NCBI RefSeq assembly: GCF_000165835.1
Contig: NC_014640.1
Location: forward strand, 1,860,001-1,924,000
Direction of reading: 5' to 3'
From: Achromobacter xylosoxidans A8
Lineage (GTDB): Bacteria; Pseudomonadota; Gammaproteobacteria; Burkholderiales; Burkholderiaceae_B
Length of the DNA: 64,000 nt
This document shows, one piece after another, positions 1 to 10,569 of the stretch (the first letter of the stretch is position 1; each line of letters starts with the position of its first letter). Made by a program: the position numbers and the translations under genes. The notes under the pieces were generated by a model. It saw only the letters and a list, made by a program, of their open reading frames with translations, was not told the origin of the DNA and did not search any database.

Positions 1-756
1 GCGCTGGCCTACGACATCGACGCCGTCGCCGACCGCGGGCTGCTGCCTGCCGACTGGCAGGCCCGCCTGCCGCAGAACAGTTCGCCCTATACCTCCACCA
101 TCGTGTTCCTGGTGCGCAAGGGCAACCCCAAGCAGATCAAGGACTGGGACGACCTGGTCAAGGACGGCGTACAGGTCATCACGCCCAATCCCAAGACCTC
201 GGGCGGGGCGCGCTGGAACTACCTGGCGGCCTGGGCCTACGCGCTGGAGAAGAACGGCGGCAGCGAGGACAAGGCGCGCGCCTTCGTCGGCGACCTGCTC
301 AAGCACGTGCCGGTGCTGGATACCGGCGCGCGCGGCGCTACCACCACCTTCGTGGAGCGCGGCGTGGGCGACGTGCTGCTGGCCTGGGAAAACGAAGCCT
401 TCCTGGCGTTGGAAGAGCTGGGTCCGGACAAGTTCGACATCGTGGTGCCGTCGCTGTCCATCCTGGCCGAACCGCCGGTGGCCGTAGTCGACAAGGTCGT
501 GGACAAGAAGGGCACCCGCGCTGCGGCGCAGGCCTACCTGGAATTCCTCTACACGCCCGCCGCGCAGGAAATCATTGCCAGGAACTACTACCGGCCCATC
601 GACAAGACCGTGGCCGCCAAGTACGAAAGCAAGTTCCCCAAGGTCAAGCTCGTGACCATCAACGACCAGATCTTCGGCGGCTGGCGCAAGGCGCAGAAGG
701 ATCACTTCAGCGACGGCGGCACCTTCGACCAGATCTATCTGCCGCAAAAGAAATAA
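1..756 (+). CDS. sbp: Sulfate ABC transporter periplasmic binding protein, 3' part
   Basis: The gene enters from the left edge, so its start and signal peptide are outside the window; the open frame continues from base 1 to the TAA at 754-756 (251 codons). The visible part carries typical sulfate/thiosulfate-binding protein segments: the region around [16 protein letters not shown] and the late ARNYYRPID stretch. The product binds sulfate in the periplasm and hands it to the CysT/CysW permease. It lies 18 bases before cysT in an unbroken same-strand run with the rest of the sulfate genes. It could equally be named cysP-like; sbp fits the visible sequence and context. Confidence 0.9.
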   Translation, partial: ALAYDIDAVADRGLLPADWQARLPQNSSPYTSTIVFLVRKGNPKQIKDWDDLVKDGVQVITPNPKTSGGARWNYLAAWAYALEKNGGSEDKARAFVGDLLKHVPVLDTGARGATTTFVERGVGDVLLAWENEAFLALEELGPDKFDIVVPSLSILAEPPVAVVDKVVDKKGTRAAAQAYLEFLYTPAAQEIIARNYYRPIDKTVAAKYESKFPKVKLVTINDQIFGGWRKAQKDHFSDGGTFDQIYLPQKK

Positions 757-774
757 GCACATCACGATCGGACG

Positions 775-1671
775 ATGGCCATGACTACAGCCTCGAACCC
801 GGCGGCAAGCGGCGCGCAAGCGCCTTTTGCCTTTCGGCGCAACAGCCCGGGCGTGCTGCCCGGATTCGGCATCTCGATGGGTTACGCGGTGCTGTACCTC
901 AGCATTCTCGTGCTCATCCCGCTGGCGGCCTTGCCGATCAAGAGCGCGGGACTGGGCTGGCAGGGCTTCTGGGACACCGTGACCGCGCCGCGCGTCGTGG
1001 CTTCGTACCAGCTGACCTTCGGCGCATCGCTGATCGCGGCGCTGGTGAATCTGGTGTTCGGCACGGTGGTGGCCTGGGTGCTGGTGCGCTACCGTTTCCC
1101 GGGCAAAAAAATCCTGGACGCGCTGGTGGACCTGCCGTTCGCGCTGCCGACGGCGGTGGCCGGCATTGCGCTGACCTCGCTGTATTCGCAGAAGGGCTGG
1201 CTGGGCGGGCCGCTGGCCGACTGGTTCGGCTGGAAGGTGGCGTTCACGCCGCTGGGCATCGTCATCGCGCTGATCTTCATCGGCGTGCCGTTCGTGGTGC
1301 GCACGGTGCAGCCCGTGCTGGAAGACGTGGAGCGCGAGATCGAGGAAGCCGCGGCCAGCCTGGGCGCCAACCGCTGGCAGACCATACGCCGGGTATTGCT
1401 GCCCATCATCATGCCGGCCCTGATGACTGGCTTCGCGCTGGCCTTTGCGCGCGCGGTGGGCGAGTACGGCTCGGTGGTGTTCATCGCGGGCAATATGCCC
1501 ATGGTGTCCGAGATCACGCCGCTCTTGATCATCGCCAAACTCGAGGAATTCGACTACGCCGGCGCCGCCGCCATCGCCACGGTGATGCTGGCGCTGTCCT
1601 TCGCGTTGCTGCTCGTCATCAATCTGCTGCAGGGCTGGCAGGCTCGCCGCAACCTCGGGAGGCTCGCATGA
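775..1671 (+). CDS. cysT: Sulfate ABC transporter permease CysT
   Basis: Inner-membrane permease of the CysTWA sulfate/thiosulfate importer, 298 residues. Hydrophobic segments start near residue 35, and the cytoplasmic loop around residues 190-210 ([21 protein letters not shown]) is the EAA loop that docks on the ATPase. An ATG at 781 in the same frame is an alternative start two codons on. The 3' end overlaps the cysW start by four bases, which implies translational coupling. CysT and CysW form a heterodimeric channel. Confidence 0.95.
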   Translation: MAMTTASNPAASGAQAPFAFRRNSPGVLPGFGISMGYAVLYLSILVLIPLAALPIKSAGLGWQGFWDTVTAPRVVASYQLTFGASLIAALVNLVFGTVVAWVLVRYRFPGKKILDALVDLPFALPTAVAGIALTSLYSQKGWLGGPLADWFGWKVAFTPLGIVIALIFIGVPFVVRTVQPVLEDVEREIEEAAASLGANRWQTIRRVLLPIIMPALMTGFALAFARAVGEYGSVVFIAGNMPMVSEITPLLIIAKLEEFDYAGAAAIATVMLALSFALLLVINLLQGWQARRNLGRLA

Positions 1672-2567
1672 GCGCCGCGGACCGTCCCGCCCATCTGACC
1701 GAGCCGCGCTGGGTGCGCGGCGTGCTGCTCTTCATCGCGCTGGGATTCCTGGCGCTGTTCCTGCTGGTGCCGCTGGCGGCGGTATTCGTCGAGGCGTTCA
1801 AGAGGGGCTGGCAGCTGTACCTGGACGCCATTATTGAACCGGACGCGCTCGCGGCCATCCGCCTGACGCTGCTGGTCGCGGCTATCGCGCTGCCGGTGAA
1901 CCTGGTGTTCGGCGTGGCAGCGGCCTGGGCCATCACCAAGTTCCAGTTTCGCGGCAAGCAGTTCCTGATCACCTTGATCGACTTGCCGTTCTCGGTGTCG
2001 CCGGTGGTGGCCGGGCTGGTGTTCGTGCTGCTGTTCGGCACCCAGGGCTGGTTCGGCGGCTGGTTGCAGGAGCACGACATCAAGATCGTCTACGCCGTGC
2101 CGGGCATCGTGCTGGCCTCGCTCTTCGTCACCTTTCCTTTCGTGGCGCGCGAACTGATCCCGCTGATGCAGGCGCAGGGCAGCGAGGAAGAGCAGGCCGC
2201 GCTGACCCTGGGCGCGAGCGGCTGGCAGATCTTCTGGCGCGTGACGCTGCCCAACATCAAGTGGGGCCTCTTGTACGGCGCCATCCTGTGCAACGCGCGT
2301 GCCATGGGCGAATTCGGCGCGGTGTCGGTGGTGTCCGGGCAGATTCGCGGCCTGACCAACACCATGACTTTGCACGTCGAGATTCTCTACAACGAATACC
2401 AGTATTCCGCGGCGTTCGCCGTGGCGTCGTTGCTGGCCCTGCTGGCGTTGGTGACGCTGGTGGCCAAGAACGTCGTCGAGTGGCGCAACGCGCGCTTACA
2501 GCAAGCCGCCGACCTGCCGGTCGAGTATCCCGGCCAGCCGGCCGCCATCAAGCCGGCCCTGGCCTGA
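1668..2567 (+). CDS. cysW: Sulfate ABC transporter permease CysW
   Basis: Second permease subunit of the sulfate importer, 299 residues and paralogous to CysT. It has several hydrophobic helices and an EAA loop near residues 177-197 ([20 protein letters not shown]). Its start overlaps the end of cysT (ATGA), and cysA follows after 26 bases behind a clear AGGAG-type ribosome site. Length and order match the family. Confidence 0.95.
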   Translation: MSAADRPAHLTEPRWVRGVLLFIALGFLALFLLVPLAAVFVEAFKRGWQLYLDAIIEPDALAAIRLTLLVAAIALPVNLVFGVAAAWAITKFQFRGKQFLITLIDLPFSVSPVVAGLVFVLLFGTQGWFGGWLQEHDIKIVYAVPGIVLASLFVTFPFVARELIPLMQAQGSEEEQAALTLGASGWQIFWRVTLPNIKWGLLYGAILCNARAMGEFGAVSVVSGQIRGLTNTMTLHVEILYNEYQYSAAFAVASLLALLALVTLVAKNVVEWRNARLQQAADLPVEYPGQPAAIKPALA

Positions 2568-2593
2568 CGCGGCGGCCTGCAAGGAGACCAAGC

Positions 2594-3654
<1,061 letters not shown>

Positions 3655-3658
<4 letters not shown>

Positions 3659-4398
3659 GCGCTACTGATCTCTCTCTTGAACTCGAGGCGGGCCTCGCGG
3701 CGCGCTGGCGCGACCTGGGCTTGCGGCTGGCCGACGTGCAGCGGCGTTACCCGGACGCCGCGCTGGCCTCCTCGCTGGCGGCCGAGGACATGCTGCTGAC
3801 GCACGCCATCTACAGCGCCGGCCTGGACCTGGAAGTCTTCACGCTGGACACGGGCCGGCTGCATGCCGAAACGCTGGGCGTGCTGGACGCCGTGCGCGAA
3901 CGCTATGGCCGCGAGGTCACCGTGTACCGGCCGGTGGCGGCCGCCGTCGAACAGCACGTCGCCGAGCACGGCGCCTACGCCTTCTACGAAAGCGTGGAAC
4001 TGCGCAAGGCCTGTTGCCAGATTCGCAAGGTCGAGCCGCTCAAGCGCGCGCTCGCGGGACGCGGCGCCTGGATCACCGGACAGCGGCGGGCGCAATCCAC
4101 CACCCGTGGCGAATTGCCGCTGGAAGAGGACGACAGCACCTTCGGCCTCTACAAGTTCAACCCGCTGGCGGAATGGAGCGAGGACGAGGTCTGGTCCGCC
4201 ATCCGCGCCTTGGGCATTCCCTACAACCCGCTGCATGACCAGGGCTATCCGTCCATAGGCTGCGAACCCTGTACGCGTGCCATCCGGTCTGGCGAGGACC
4301 TCAGGGCGGGGCGTTGGTGGTGGGAGTCGTCGGACTCCAAGGAATGCGGCCTGCATGCGGGCAACCGGGTCATCAGCATCGCGGCGCGCGCCGATTGA
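3655..4398 (+). CDS. cysH: Assimilatory adenylylsulfate (APS/PAPS) reductase CysH
   Basis: Reduces activated sulfate to sulfite with thioredoxin, 247 residues. It contains the paired cysteines of the 4Fe-4S type reductases: KACCQIRK near residue 120 and IGCEPC near residue 202. It also has the C-terminal ECGLH active cysteine. These iron-sulfur cysteines are the mark of APS-using enzymes; the E. coli-type PAPS reductase lacks them. This agrees with the absence of a cysC (APS kinase) gene beside cysD and cysN. The start overlaps the cysA stop (ATGA). Confidence 0.93.
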
Positions 4399-4439
4399 TG
4401 CGGCCCACGAATTCGAAATCTGTTTTAGGGGAAGTGCAT

Positions 4440-5348
4440 ATGTCTGCTGTGATCCAACGCAGCCACCTGGATTGGCTGGAATCGGAAGCCATCTTCATCC
4501 TGCGCGAGGTGGCCGCCGAAAGCGAAAAACCCGTGCTGCTGTTCTCGGGCGGCAAGGATTCCGTGGTGCTGCTGCGTCTGGCCGAGAAGGCCTTCCGGCC
4601 GGGACGGTTTCCGTTTCCGCTGATGCATATCGATACTGGCCACAACTTCGACGAAGTGATCGCCTTCCGCGACGCGCGCGCATCTGAACTGGGCGAGACC
4701 CTGATCGTGCGCAGCGTCGAGGATTCGATCGCGCGCGGCAGCGTGGTGCTGCGCCGCGAAACCGATTCGCGCAATGCCGCCCAGGCGGTCACGCTGCTGG
4801 AGGCGATCGAGGAATTCGGCTTTGACGCCTGCATCGGCGGCGCCCGCCGCGACGAGGAAAAAGCCCGCGCCAAGGAACGCATCTTTTCGTTCCGGGACGA
4901 ATTCGGCAAGTGGGATCCGAAGGCTCAGCGCCCGGAACTCTGGAACCTGTTCAACACCCGCGTGCATCGCGGCGAGAACATGCGCGTCTTCCCGATCTCG
5001 AACTGGACCGAGCTGGACGTCTGGCAATACATCCAGCGCGAGCAGCTGGCGCTGCCATCCATCTACTACAGCCATGAGCGCGAGGTCGTGCGCCGCAAGG
5101 GCCTGCTGGTGCCGGTCACGCGGCTGACGCCGCCGCTGGAAAGCGAACAGGTCGAACGCCTGCAGGTGCGCTTTCGCACGGTGGGCGACATCTCCTGCAC
5201 CTGCCCGGTGGCGTCCGACGCCGCCGACACCATGGCCATCATCGCCGAAACCGCGGTGACCGACATTACCGAGCGCGGCGCCACGCGCATGGACGACCAG
5301 ACTTCCGAGGCCTCGATGGAGCGCCGCAAGAAGGAAGGCTATTTCTGA
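4440..5348 (+). CDS. cysD: Sulfate adenylyltransferase small subunit CysD
   Basis: Catalytic subunit of ATP sulfurylase, which makes APS from ATP and sulfate; 302 residues. The PP-loop motif is LLFSGGKDSVVLLRL near residues 33-47. The start at 4440 gives the family N terminus (HLDWLESEAIFILREV) and has AGGGGAAG about 6 bases upstream. The frame is open further upstream but only across the cysH tail. cysN follows after 41 bases. Confidence 0.95.
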   Translation: MSAVIQRSHLDWLESEAIFILREVAAESEKPVLLFSGGKDSVVLLRLAEKAFRPGRFPFPLMHIDTGHNFDEVIAFRDARASELGETLIVRSVEDSIARGSVVLRRETDSRNAAQAVTLLEAIEEFGFDACIGGARRDEEKARAKERIFSFRDEFGKWDPKAQRPELWNLFNTRVHRGENMRVFPISNWTELDVWQYIQREQLALPSIYYSHEREVVRRKGLLVPVTRLTPPLESEQVERLQVRFRTVGDISCTCPVASDAADTMAIIAETAVTDITERGATRMDDQTSEASMERRKKEGYF

Positions 5349-5389
5349 TCGCATGACACGCCGGCATGCGCCGGCGACCAGGGACGCAC

Positions 5390-6688
5390 ATGAACGCACT
5401 AAACGATTCTTTTCTTTCCGGCGCCGACACGGGCGTGTTGCGCCTGATCACCGCGGGTTCGGTGGACGACGGCAAGTCCACGCTGATCGGCCGCCTGCTG
5501 TATGACAGCAAGGGCGTGTTCGCCGACCAGCTGGATGCGATCTCGCGCGCCAAGCACAAGCGGGTGGCGGGCGACGGCATCGACTTCTCGCTGTTGACCG
5601 ATGGCCTGGAGGCCGAGCGCGAGCAGGGCATCACCATCGACGTGGCCTACCGCTATTTTTCGACGCCGGCGCGCAAGTTCATCATCGCCGATGCGCCGGG
5701 GCACGAGCAGTACACGCGCAACATGGTCACGGGCGCGTCGACCGCGGACGTGGCCGTCATCCTGATCGATGCCACCCGCGCGGCCGACGGCGTGCTGCTG
5801 CCGCAGACCAAGCGCCACAGCACTATCGCGCGCCTGCTGGGCATCCGCCACATCGTGGTGGCGGTCAATAAGATGGACCTGGTGGAGTGGGACCGCGCCG
5901 TGTTCGAGCGCATCCGCGACGCCTATGCCGACCTGGCGCGCAAGCTGGGCATTGAGCATTTCGACGCGCTGCCGCTGTCGGCGCTCAACGGCGACAACGT
6001 CGTCACCTTGTCACCGCAGACGCCGTGGTACCAAGGGCTGCCCTTGCTGGCCTTGCTGGAATCGCTGGACCTGGCGAGCGACGGCCGCGTCTTGCCGCTG
6101 CGCTTTCCGGTGCAGTGGGTGGCGCGCCATGACGGCAACCGCAAGGACGATTTCCGCGGCTATGCCGGCCGCGTCGCCAGCGGCGTGCTGCGTCCTGGCG
6201 ATGAGATCGCGGTGCAGCCTTCGGGCGTGACCGCGGTCGTGCGCGAGGTGCGCGCCTTCGACCGCGCGCTGGATGAAGCTGTCGCGGGCGACTCGATCAC
6301 GCTGGTGCTGGACCGCGACGTGGACGTGTCGCGCGGCGACGTGATCGTGCATGCGTCGGCGCCGGCGCAGGTCACGCGCGAGTTCGAAGCGGAGTTGTGC
6401 TGGCTTGATGCGCAAGCTTTGAATCCGGCGCGCAAGTATCTGCTGAAGTCGGGCACGCGCCTGACCTCGGCGAAGATACGCGCGGTGCTGTCGCATCGAG
6501 ACATCCACGAATTGCAGGAAGTGGAGAACACCGAAGGCACGCTGCGCATGAACGACATCGGACGCGTGACGCTCACCACGCGCGAGTCGCTGGCGGTCGA
6601 TCGGTATGCCGATGTGCCCGCGACCGGCGCCTTCATCCTGATCGACGAGGCCACGCACCAGACCGCGGCGGCGGGTATGTTGCGGTAA
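5390..6688 (+). CDS. cysN: Sulfate adenylyltransferase large subunit CysN
   Basis: GTPase subunit of ATP sulfurylase, 432 residues. G1 is GSVDDGKST, G3 is DAPGHEQYTRNM and G4 is NKMD, in the order of EF-Tu-like GTPases, followed by beta-barrel domains. The protein ends after the GTPase and barrel domains, so there is no fused CysC APS kinase. That fits direct APS reduction by the neighbouring CysH. The start at 5390 follows GGGACGCAC; the seven upstream in-frame codons have no better signal. It is the last gene of the sulfate run. Confidence 0.95.
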   Translation: MNALNDSFLSGADTGVLRLITAGSVDDGKSTLIGRLLYDSKGVFADQLDAISRAKHKRVAGDGIDFSLLTDGLEAEREQGITIDVAYRYFSTPARKFIIADAPGHEQYTRNMVTGASTADVAVILIDATRAADGVLLPQTKRHSTIARLLGIRHIVVAVNKMDLVEWDRAVFERIRDAYADLARKLGIEHFDALPLSALNGDNVVTLSPQTPWYQGLPLLALLESLDLASDGRVLPLRFPVQWVARHDGNRKDDFRGYAGRVASGVLRPGDEIAVQPSGVTAVVREVRAFDRALDEAVAGDSITLVLDRDVDVSRGDVIVHASAPAQVTREFEAELCWLDAQALNPARKYLLKSGTRLTSAKIRAVLSHRDIHELQEVENTEGTLRMNDIGRVTLTTRESLAVDRYADVPATGAFILIDEATHQTAAAGMLR

Positions 6689-6697
6689 CGCGTAAGA

Positions 6698-6724
6698 GGC
6701 CGGAAAACAACGGATTTTCGGCCT
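6698..6724 (+). terminator. Possible terminator after cysN
   Basis: GGCCGGAAAA and TTTTCGGCC can pair with one bulged base just after the cysN stop. The thymine run only appears about 20 bases later (near 6735), so this is a weak or imperfect intrinsic terminator. Confidence 0.35.
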
Positions 6725-6863
6725 TCCAGATCTTGTTGTTTTTTCGCTAAACCTAGTATTGGCGCGGGTTTCGGCGCGATCTCGCCTGGTGAAATCGATT
6801 TGTCCGGACGGCGTCGGCGTCTTGCGGTAAAGTGGGGCTGTCTTACGAAAAGGCTTTTGGTGC

Positions 6864-6892
6864 TTGTCAAAACCACTGTGTTTTTGTACAGT
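6864..6892 (+). promoter_or_regulatory. LexA (SOS) box overlapping a sigma-70 promoter
   Basis: CTGTGTTTTTGTACAG at 6876-6891 has the CTG-N10-CAG form of the LexA box, with matching flanks (A before, TA after). It overlaps a good promoter: TTGTCA at 6864-6869, a 17-base spacer and TACAGT at 6887-6892. LexA bound here would cover the -10 and spacer. Transcription should begin near 6899-6900, which is the A of the ATG of the next gene. Confidence 0.8.
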
Positions 6893-6899
6893 AGTTTTC

Positions 6900-8246
6900 A
6901 TGGCACGCACCGATCATTCTTTTCCCGCCGGTTCTGGGTCCCCGGCTGCCGCCCCCGCCGCCTTGCGCGGTCGGGGTGCGGTTACTAATGTTCGGCATCG
7001 CTTTCAGCGCGATGACCGTGTGCAGGTCGACGACGGCTGGTCCTCCTCCGGTCTACCGGCCGACTTCGTTGAATCCGTCCCTGATAATTTTTCCGAAGCC
7101 GCCGCTGACAAGCCAGCCGAGCGCGTCATTCCCATCCTGCCGGACGCGCGCATCGCGCCCGCCGCTCCCAAGACCACGGTCACCGCCGAAGAGGCGCGCA
7201 AGATGCTGTCGCGCAACGATTCGCCGGACATTCCCTTCGACGTGGCGGTCAATCCTTACCGGGGCTGCGAACATGGCTGCGTCTATTGCTACGCCCGGCC
7301 CACCCATTCCTACCTGGGTATGTCGCCCGGGCTGGACTTTGAAACCCGGCTGGTGGCCAAGGCCAATGCGGTCCAGGCCCTGCGCGCCGAACTGGCCCGG
7401 CCCGGCTACAAGCCGTCTCCCATCAACATCGGCTCCGCCACGGACGCTTATCAGCCCATCGAACGCGAATGGCGCCTGACCCGTGGCCTGCTGGAACTGA
7501 TGCTGGAAACCCGCCATCCGCTGACCATCGTCACCAAGAACGCGCTGGTCGCCCGCGACCTGGACCTGCTGGCCGCGCTGGCCGAGCAAAAGCTGGTGGT
7601 GGTGTACATGAGCATCACCACGCTGGATGCCGGCATGGCCCGTACGCTGGAGCCGCGTGCCGCCGCGCCGTGGCGCCGCCTGGAAGCCGTGCGCAGCCTG
7701 ACCGATGCCGGCGTGCCGGTGGGCGTGCTGGTGGCTCCCATCATTCCGTTCATCAACGACGAGTCCATGGAACACATCCTCCAGGAGTCCAAGGCGGCCG
7801 GGGCGCATTACGCCAGCTACACCGTGCTGCGCCTGCCCTGGGAGGTCAAGACCCTGTTCGAGGACTGGCTCAACGCCCATTTCCCCGACCGCGCCCAGCG
7901 CGTGCTGCATCGCATCGAAGACCTGCGCAATGGCCGCCGCAACGACCCCAATTTCGGGTCGCGCATGCGCGGAACCGGCGTCTGGGCTGATCTGCTGCGC
8001 CAGCGCTTTAGCCTGGCCACGCGCAAGCTGGGCTTGAACCGCCACCGCCTGGCGCTGGATTGCGACCGTTTCCTGCCTCCCGCCGCGCTTGCGGCGAAGG
8101 TTGCCGATTTTCTATCCCCGGTTGGCGCGCAAGCGTCTTCAGGGGTCCCTTTTCCCGCCGTATCGCCCGCAGCTGGCGGCGCGCACGGGCGCGTAGCGCG
8201 CCAGTTGCAAGCCATGGCCGCAGGCCAGTTGTCATTGTTCGATTGA
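6900..8246 (+). CDS. Radical SAM protein, SplB/PA0069 family, SOS-controlled
   Basis: 448-residue radical SAM enzyme of the 'DNA repair photolyase' group (COG1533; PA0069/Rv2578c type). The cluster cysteines are C123, C127 and C130 in RGCEHGCVYCYARP, followed by a SAM-binding TIM-barrel region. Members resemble spore photoproduct lyase, but their reaction is not established. The ATG at 6900 is favoured because the predicted transcription start falls on it; there is no Shine-Dalgarno site, so a leaderless mRNA is likely. A TTG at 6864 is in frame but would lie in the -35 box. Homology in this family begins near residue 22 (LRGRG). The LexA box implies a damage-response role. Confidence 0.88.
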   Translation: MARTDHSFPAGSGSPAAAPAALRGRGAVTNVRHRFQRDDRVQVDDGWSSSGLPADFVESVPDNFSEAAADKPAERVIPILPDARIAPAAPKTTVTAEEARKMLSRNDSPDIPFDVAVNPYRGCEHGCVYCYARPTHSYLGMSPGLDFETRLVAKANAVQALRAELARPGYKPSPINIGSATDAYQPIEREWRLTRGLLELMLETRHPLTIVTKNALVARDLDLLAALAEQKLVVVYMSITTLDAGMARTLEPRAAAPWRRLEAVRSLTDAGVPVGVLVAPIIPFINDESMEHILQESKAAGAHYASYTVLRLPWEVKTLFEDWLNAHFPDRAQRVLHRIEDLRNGRRNDPNFGSRMRGTGVWADLLRQRFSLATRKLGLNRHRLALDCDRFLPPAALAAKVADFLSPVGAQASSGVPFPAVSPAAGGAHGRVARQLQAMAAGQLSLFD

Positions 8247-8319
8247 CCGCCGGCTGCCGCCGCGCATGCCTGCCGGGGGGCTATGCCCTGGCGCTGGACC
8301 GTCTTTGCTAGGAGTTCCC

Positions 8320-8784
8320 ATGAACACCGCTGATATTTCCGTCTTGTCGGACGACCTCGTCGTCACGCTGAACCCGCTGCGCCGCAGCTCGCACCGCGCC
8401 CGCGCCTGGTGCGCCAAGGTGGCAGGCATGGCGATGCCCTGGAATTCGCCTGCGGCCGACGTCGAGCCGCGCCGTCGCGCGCGGCCCGGTTCCGGGCCTG
8501 CGCGTTGGCCGTTCCCCCCGGCGCCCGCCGAAGCCGGCGCACTGACCGGCCAAGCCGTTGCCGCTCCGCTGCCGATGCCTGCGCCTGCCGCGCCTGCGGC
8601 CGCTGTCGGGGTTTCAGCGGCTGCGGCGCCAGCCACCCGGGAACGCAGCCTGGGCAACGCCACGGTGGAACCCGTGACGGCTCAGGTGACGATGAAGGCC
8701 ATGGTGATCGACGTGGTGATGGTATTGGCTTGGGGCGCGATCATCCCCGGCCTGATGTGGCTGGGCGCCGCCGCTGGGTTTTGA
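8320..8784 (+). CDS. Hypothetical protein with C-terminal membrane helix
   Basis: 154 residues with no family that I recognise. The first third is basic (RRSSHRARAW, RRRARP). The middle is Ala/Pro-rich, about residues 65-110. The last 25 residues form a hydrophobic helix (VMVLAWGAIIPGLMWLGAA), so the protein may be anchored at its C terminus. The ATG at 8320 has TAGGAG 6 bases upstream; the frame extends upstream to 8266 but with no ribosome site. It lies 73 bases after the radical-SAM gene and could be co-transcribed with it. Confidence 0.6.
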   Translation: MNTADISVLSDDLVVTLNPLRRSSHRARAWCAKVAGMAMPWNSPAADVEPRRRARPGSGPARWPFPPAPAEAGALTGQAVAAPLPMPAPAAPAAAVGVSAAAAPATRERSLGNATVEPVTAQVTMKAMVIDVVMVLAWGAIIPGLMWLGAAAGF

Positions 8785-8802
8785 ACGGCGGCAGGCTCCG
8801 CC
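8785..8802 (+). terminator. GC-rich hairpin after the hypothetical gene
   Basis: GGCGG and CCGCC arms separated by 6 bases directly after the stop codon at 8784. There is no thymine run, so a terminator role is uncertain. It lies between convergent genes. Confidence 0.3.
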
Positions 8803-8895
8803 GGAACTGGCCAGGCGAAACCTGCCCGTGCAGGACGCCGACGGAACGTTAGCCAAGGACAGCCCGTGAACCGGCACTGCCCGACCGAGTACCCG

Positions 8896-9768
8896 TCAGC
8901 TCGATCCCAGCAGGATGACGCCGGCCAGGATGGACAGGCAGCCTAGCAGGCGGCCGATTCCGACCTTTTCCCGCAGCAGGAACATGCCAGCCAGGGTGCC
9001 CAGCATCATGGACATTTCCCGGGCAGGGGCCACCAGGCTCAGTGGCGCGCCGTTGCGCAAGGCGTACAGCACCAGTATGTAGCCCAATGGCGACAACAGG
9101 CCCACCGCCAGCGCCAGATGCCAGTGTCCGCGCATGGCCTCCCAGGCCTGGGGGCGGCGGCGCAGCATGTGAGGGGTCATCATGGTTGTGCGGGTCACGC
9201 AGGTAAACCAGTCGAACAGCACCGGGCTGATCAGCAGCACCTTCACGCCGTAGGCGTCGACGACGGTATAAGCGGCGATGAACAGGCCGATCACCACGCC
9301 CCAGCGCACACCTATCCACGCCTGCGCCTGCTTGAAGATGGCCAGCCGGCCCTGCGTCGCGATCAGCAGCACGCCGGCTACCACGCAGAGCATGCCGATG
9401 ATGCCGGTACTGGTGGCGGGTTCGCCCAACAGCAGAAAGGCGCCGGTGGTGGACAGCAGCGGTCCGGTGCCGCGCGCAATGGGGTAGACCACCGACAGAT
9501 CGGCCACCTGATAGCCCCGTTGCAGGCACAGGCTGTAGCCCAGATGCAACAGGCTGGAGGTCAGGATGGCGGCGACCACGGGCCAGGTCCAGGTCATGCC
9601 GTCGTGCATCAGCACCCAGATGACCCACGGCGCATACAGCACCGACGCGCACAATCCATAGGCGAAGACGAAGGGCGCGCCCACCATGGCCGCGCGCTTG
9701 GCGAGCAGATTCCACGTGGCGTGGGCCATTGCCGCCAGGACGACCAAGATCAGGGACGAGTACGACAT
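8896..9768 (-). CDS. EamA/DMT family transporter
   Basis: 290-residue, very hydrophobic protein with about ten predicted membrane helices arranged as two repeated EamA units, the drug/metabolite transporter fold. The second half carries the PLSLVAPAREMSMMLGTLAGMFLLREKVGIGR stretch typical of the repeat end. The substrate cannot be read from sequence. The start at 9768 gives MSYSSLILVVLAAMAHATWN, a normal first helix. It stands alone, convergent with the preceding gene and divergent from rplS. Confidence 0.85.
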   Translation of the reverse strand: MSYSSLILVVLAAMAHATWNLLAKRAAMVGAPFVFAYGLCASVLYAPWVIWVLMHDGMTWTWPVVAAILTSSLLHLGYSLCLQRGYQVADLSVVYPIARGTGPLLSTTGAFLLLGEPATSTGIIGMLCVVAGVLLIATQGRLAIFKQAQAWIGVRWGVVIGLFIAAYTVVDAYGVKVLLISPVLFDWFTCVTRTTMMTPHMLRRRPQAWEAMRGHWHLALAVGLLSPLGYILVLYALRNGAPLSLVAPAREMSMMLGTLAGMFLLREKVGIGRLLGCLSILAGVILLGSS

Positions 9769-10065
9769 GTAGGAACAGCGTCAAATGACGTGTTTGTTAC
9801 AGAAGACGGAAGGGTACTCCAAACCGCGAGAACCGGGGCCATGTTACCTGATGCCCTGAGCGATTTTTGGTGTAGAATCATTGGTTTGCCAAATCTCATC
9901 CTCTGCTTGCGGCACATGCAACGGGGGCTGGTCTCACCGCCAGCTAGCCGTGCAACACGCGACGGATGCAGGCAGCGCACATAGCGCAGCCTTGCAAAAA
10001 CCGCGTGAACAACATCGAACGGCAAAAGTTTTAGTCCGCAAAGACATGATGATCTAGGAGTTCTC
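9769..10065 (+). promoter_or_regulatory. rplS upstream region and leader
   Basis: This gap of about 300 bases has no convincing gene. A TAGAAT -10-like box lies at 9873-9878 but no good -35 was found, so the start point is uncertain. If used, it gives rplS a leader of about 180 bases. The ribosome site TAGGAG is at 10055-10060. The usual upstream partners rpsP-rimM-trmD are absent. Confidence 0.4.
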
Positions 10066-10446
10066 ATGAACCTCATCGCTATCCTGGAACAGGAAGAAAT
10101 TGCCCGTCTGACCGGCGGTCAAGCCAAGCCTGAATTTGCTCCTGGTGACACCGTCATCGTGAGCGTGAACGTCGTTGAAGGCACCCGCAAGCGCGTGCAG
10201 GCTTTCGAAGGCGTCGTGATCGCCAAGCGCAACCGCGGCCTGAACTCCGCGTTCACCGTGCGCAAGATTTCGTCGGGTGAAGCCGTGGAGCGTACGTTCC
10301 AGCTGTACTCGCCGCAAATCGCCGGCATCGAAGTCAAGCGCCGCGGCGACGTGCGCCGCGCCAAGCTGTACTACCTGCGCAACCGCTCGGGCAAGTCGGC
10401 GCGTATCAAGGAAAAGCTGGTCAGCAAGCAAGCCTCGGCGGCTTGA
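10066..10446 (+). CDS. rplS: 50S ribosomal protein L19
   Basis: 126-residue L19, located at the 30S-50S interface. It has the conserved [33 protein letters not shown] block and the [21 protein letters not shown] tail. Start ATG 10066 has a clear TAGGAG site. In many bacteria rplS closes the rpsP-rimM-trmD operon; here it stands alone behind its own leader and ends at an intrinsic terminator. Confidence 0.97.
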   Translation: MNLIAILEQEEIARLTGGQAKPEFAPGDTVIVSVNVVEGTRKRVQAFEGVVIAKRNRGLNSAFTVRKISSGEAVERTFQLYSPQIAGIEVKRRGDVRRAKLYYLRNRSGKSARIKEKLVSKQASAA

Positions 10447-10525
10447 TCGCTTATCGGCACACGGCCCTACCAGTGTCGGACGCTCACGCCATCCAGCGTT
10501 TTCGTTCGGCACGGGTTTCCGGGTT

Positions 10526-10559
10526 AAAAAGGCACCTGCGAGGGTGCCTTTTTCTTTTT
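10526..10559 (+). terminator. Intrinsic terminator of rplS
   Basis: AAAAAGGCACC (10526-10536) and GGTGCCTTTTT (10543-10553) form a perfect stem with a 6-base loop, followed by more thymines to 10559. Confidence 0.9.
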
Positions 10560-10569
10560 GCAGAGCCGT

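Noticed and set aside
10558..10569. TTG as start of the Nudix gene
   Set aside because: It lies in the thymine tract of the rplS terminator; ATG 10570 is simpler.
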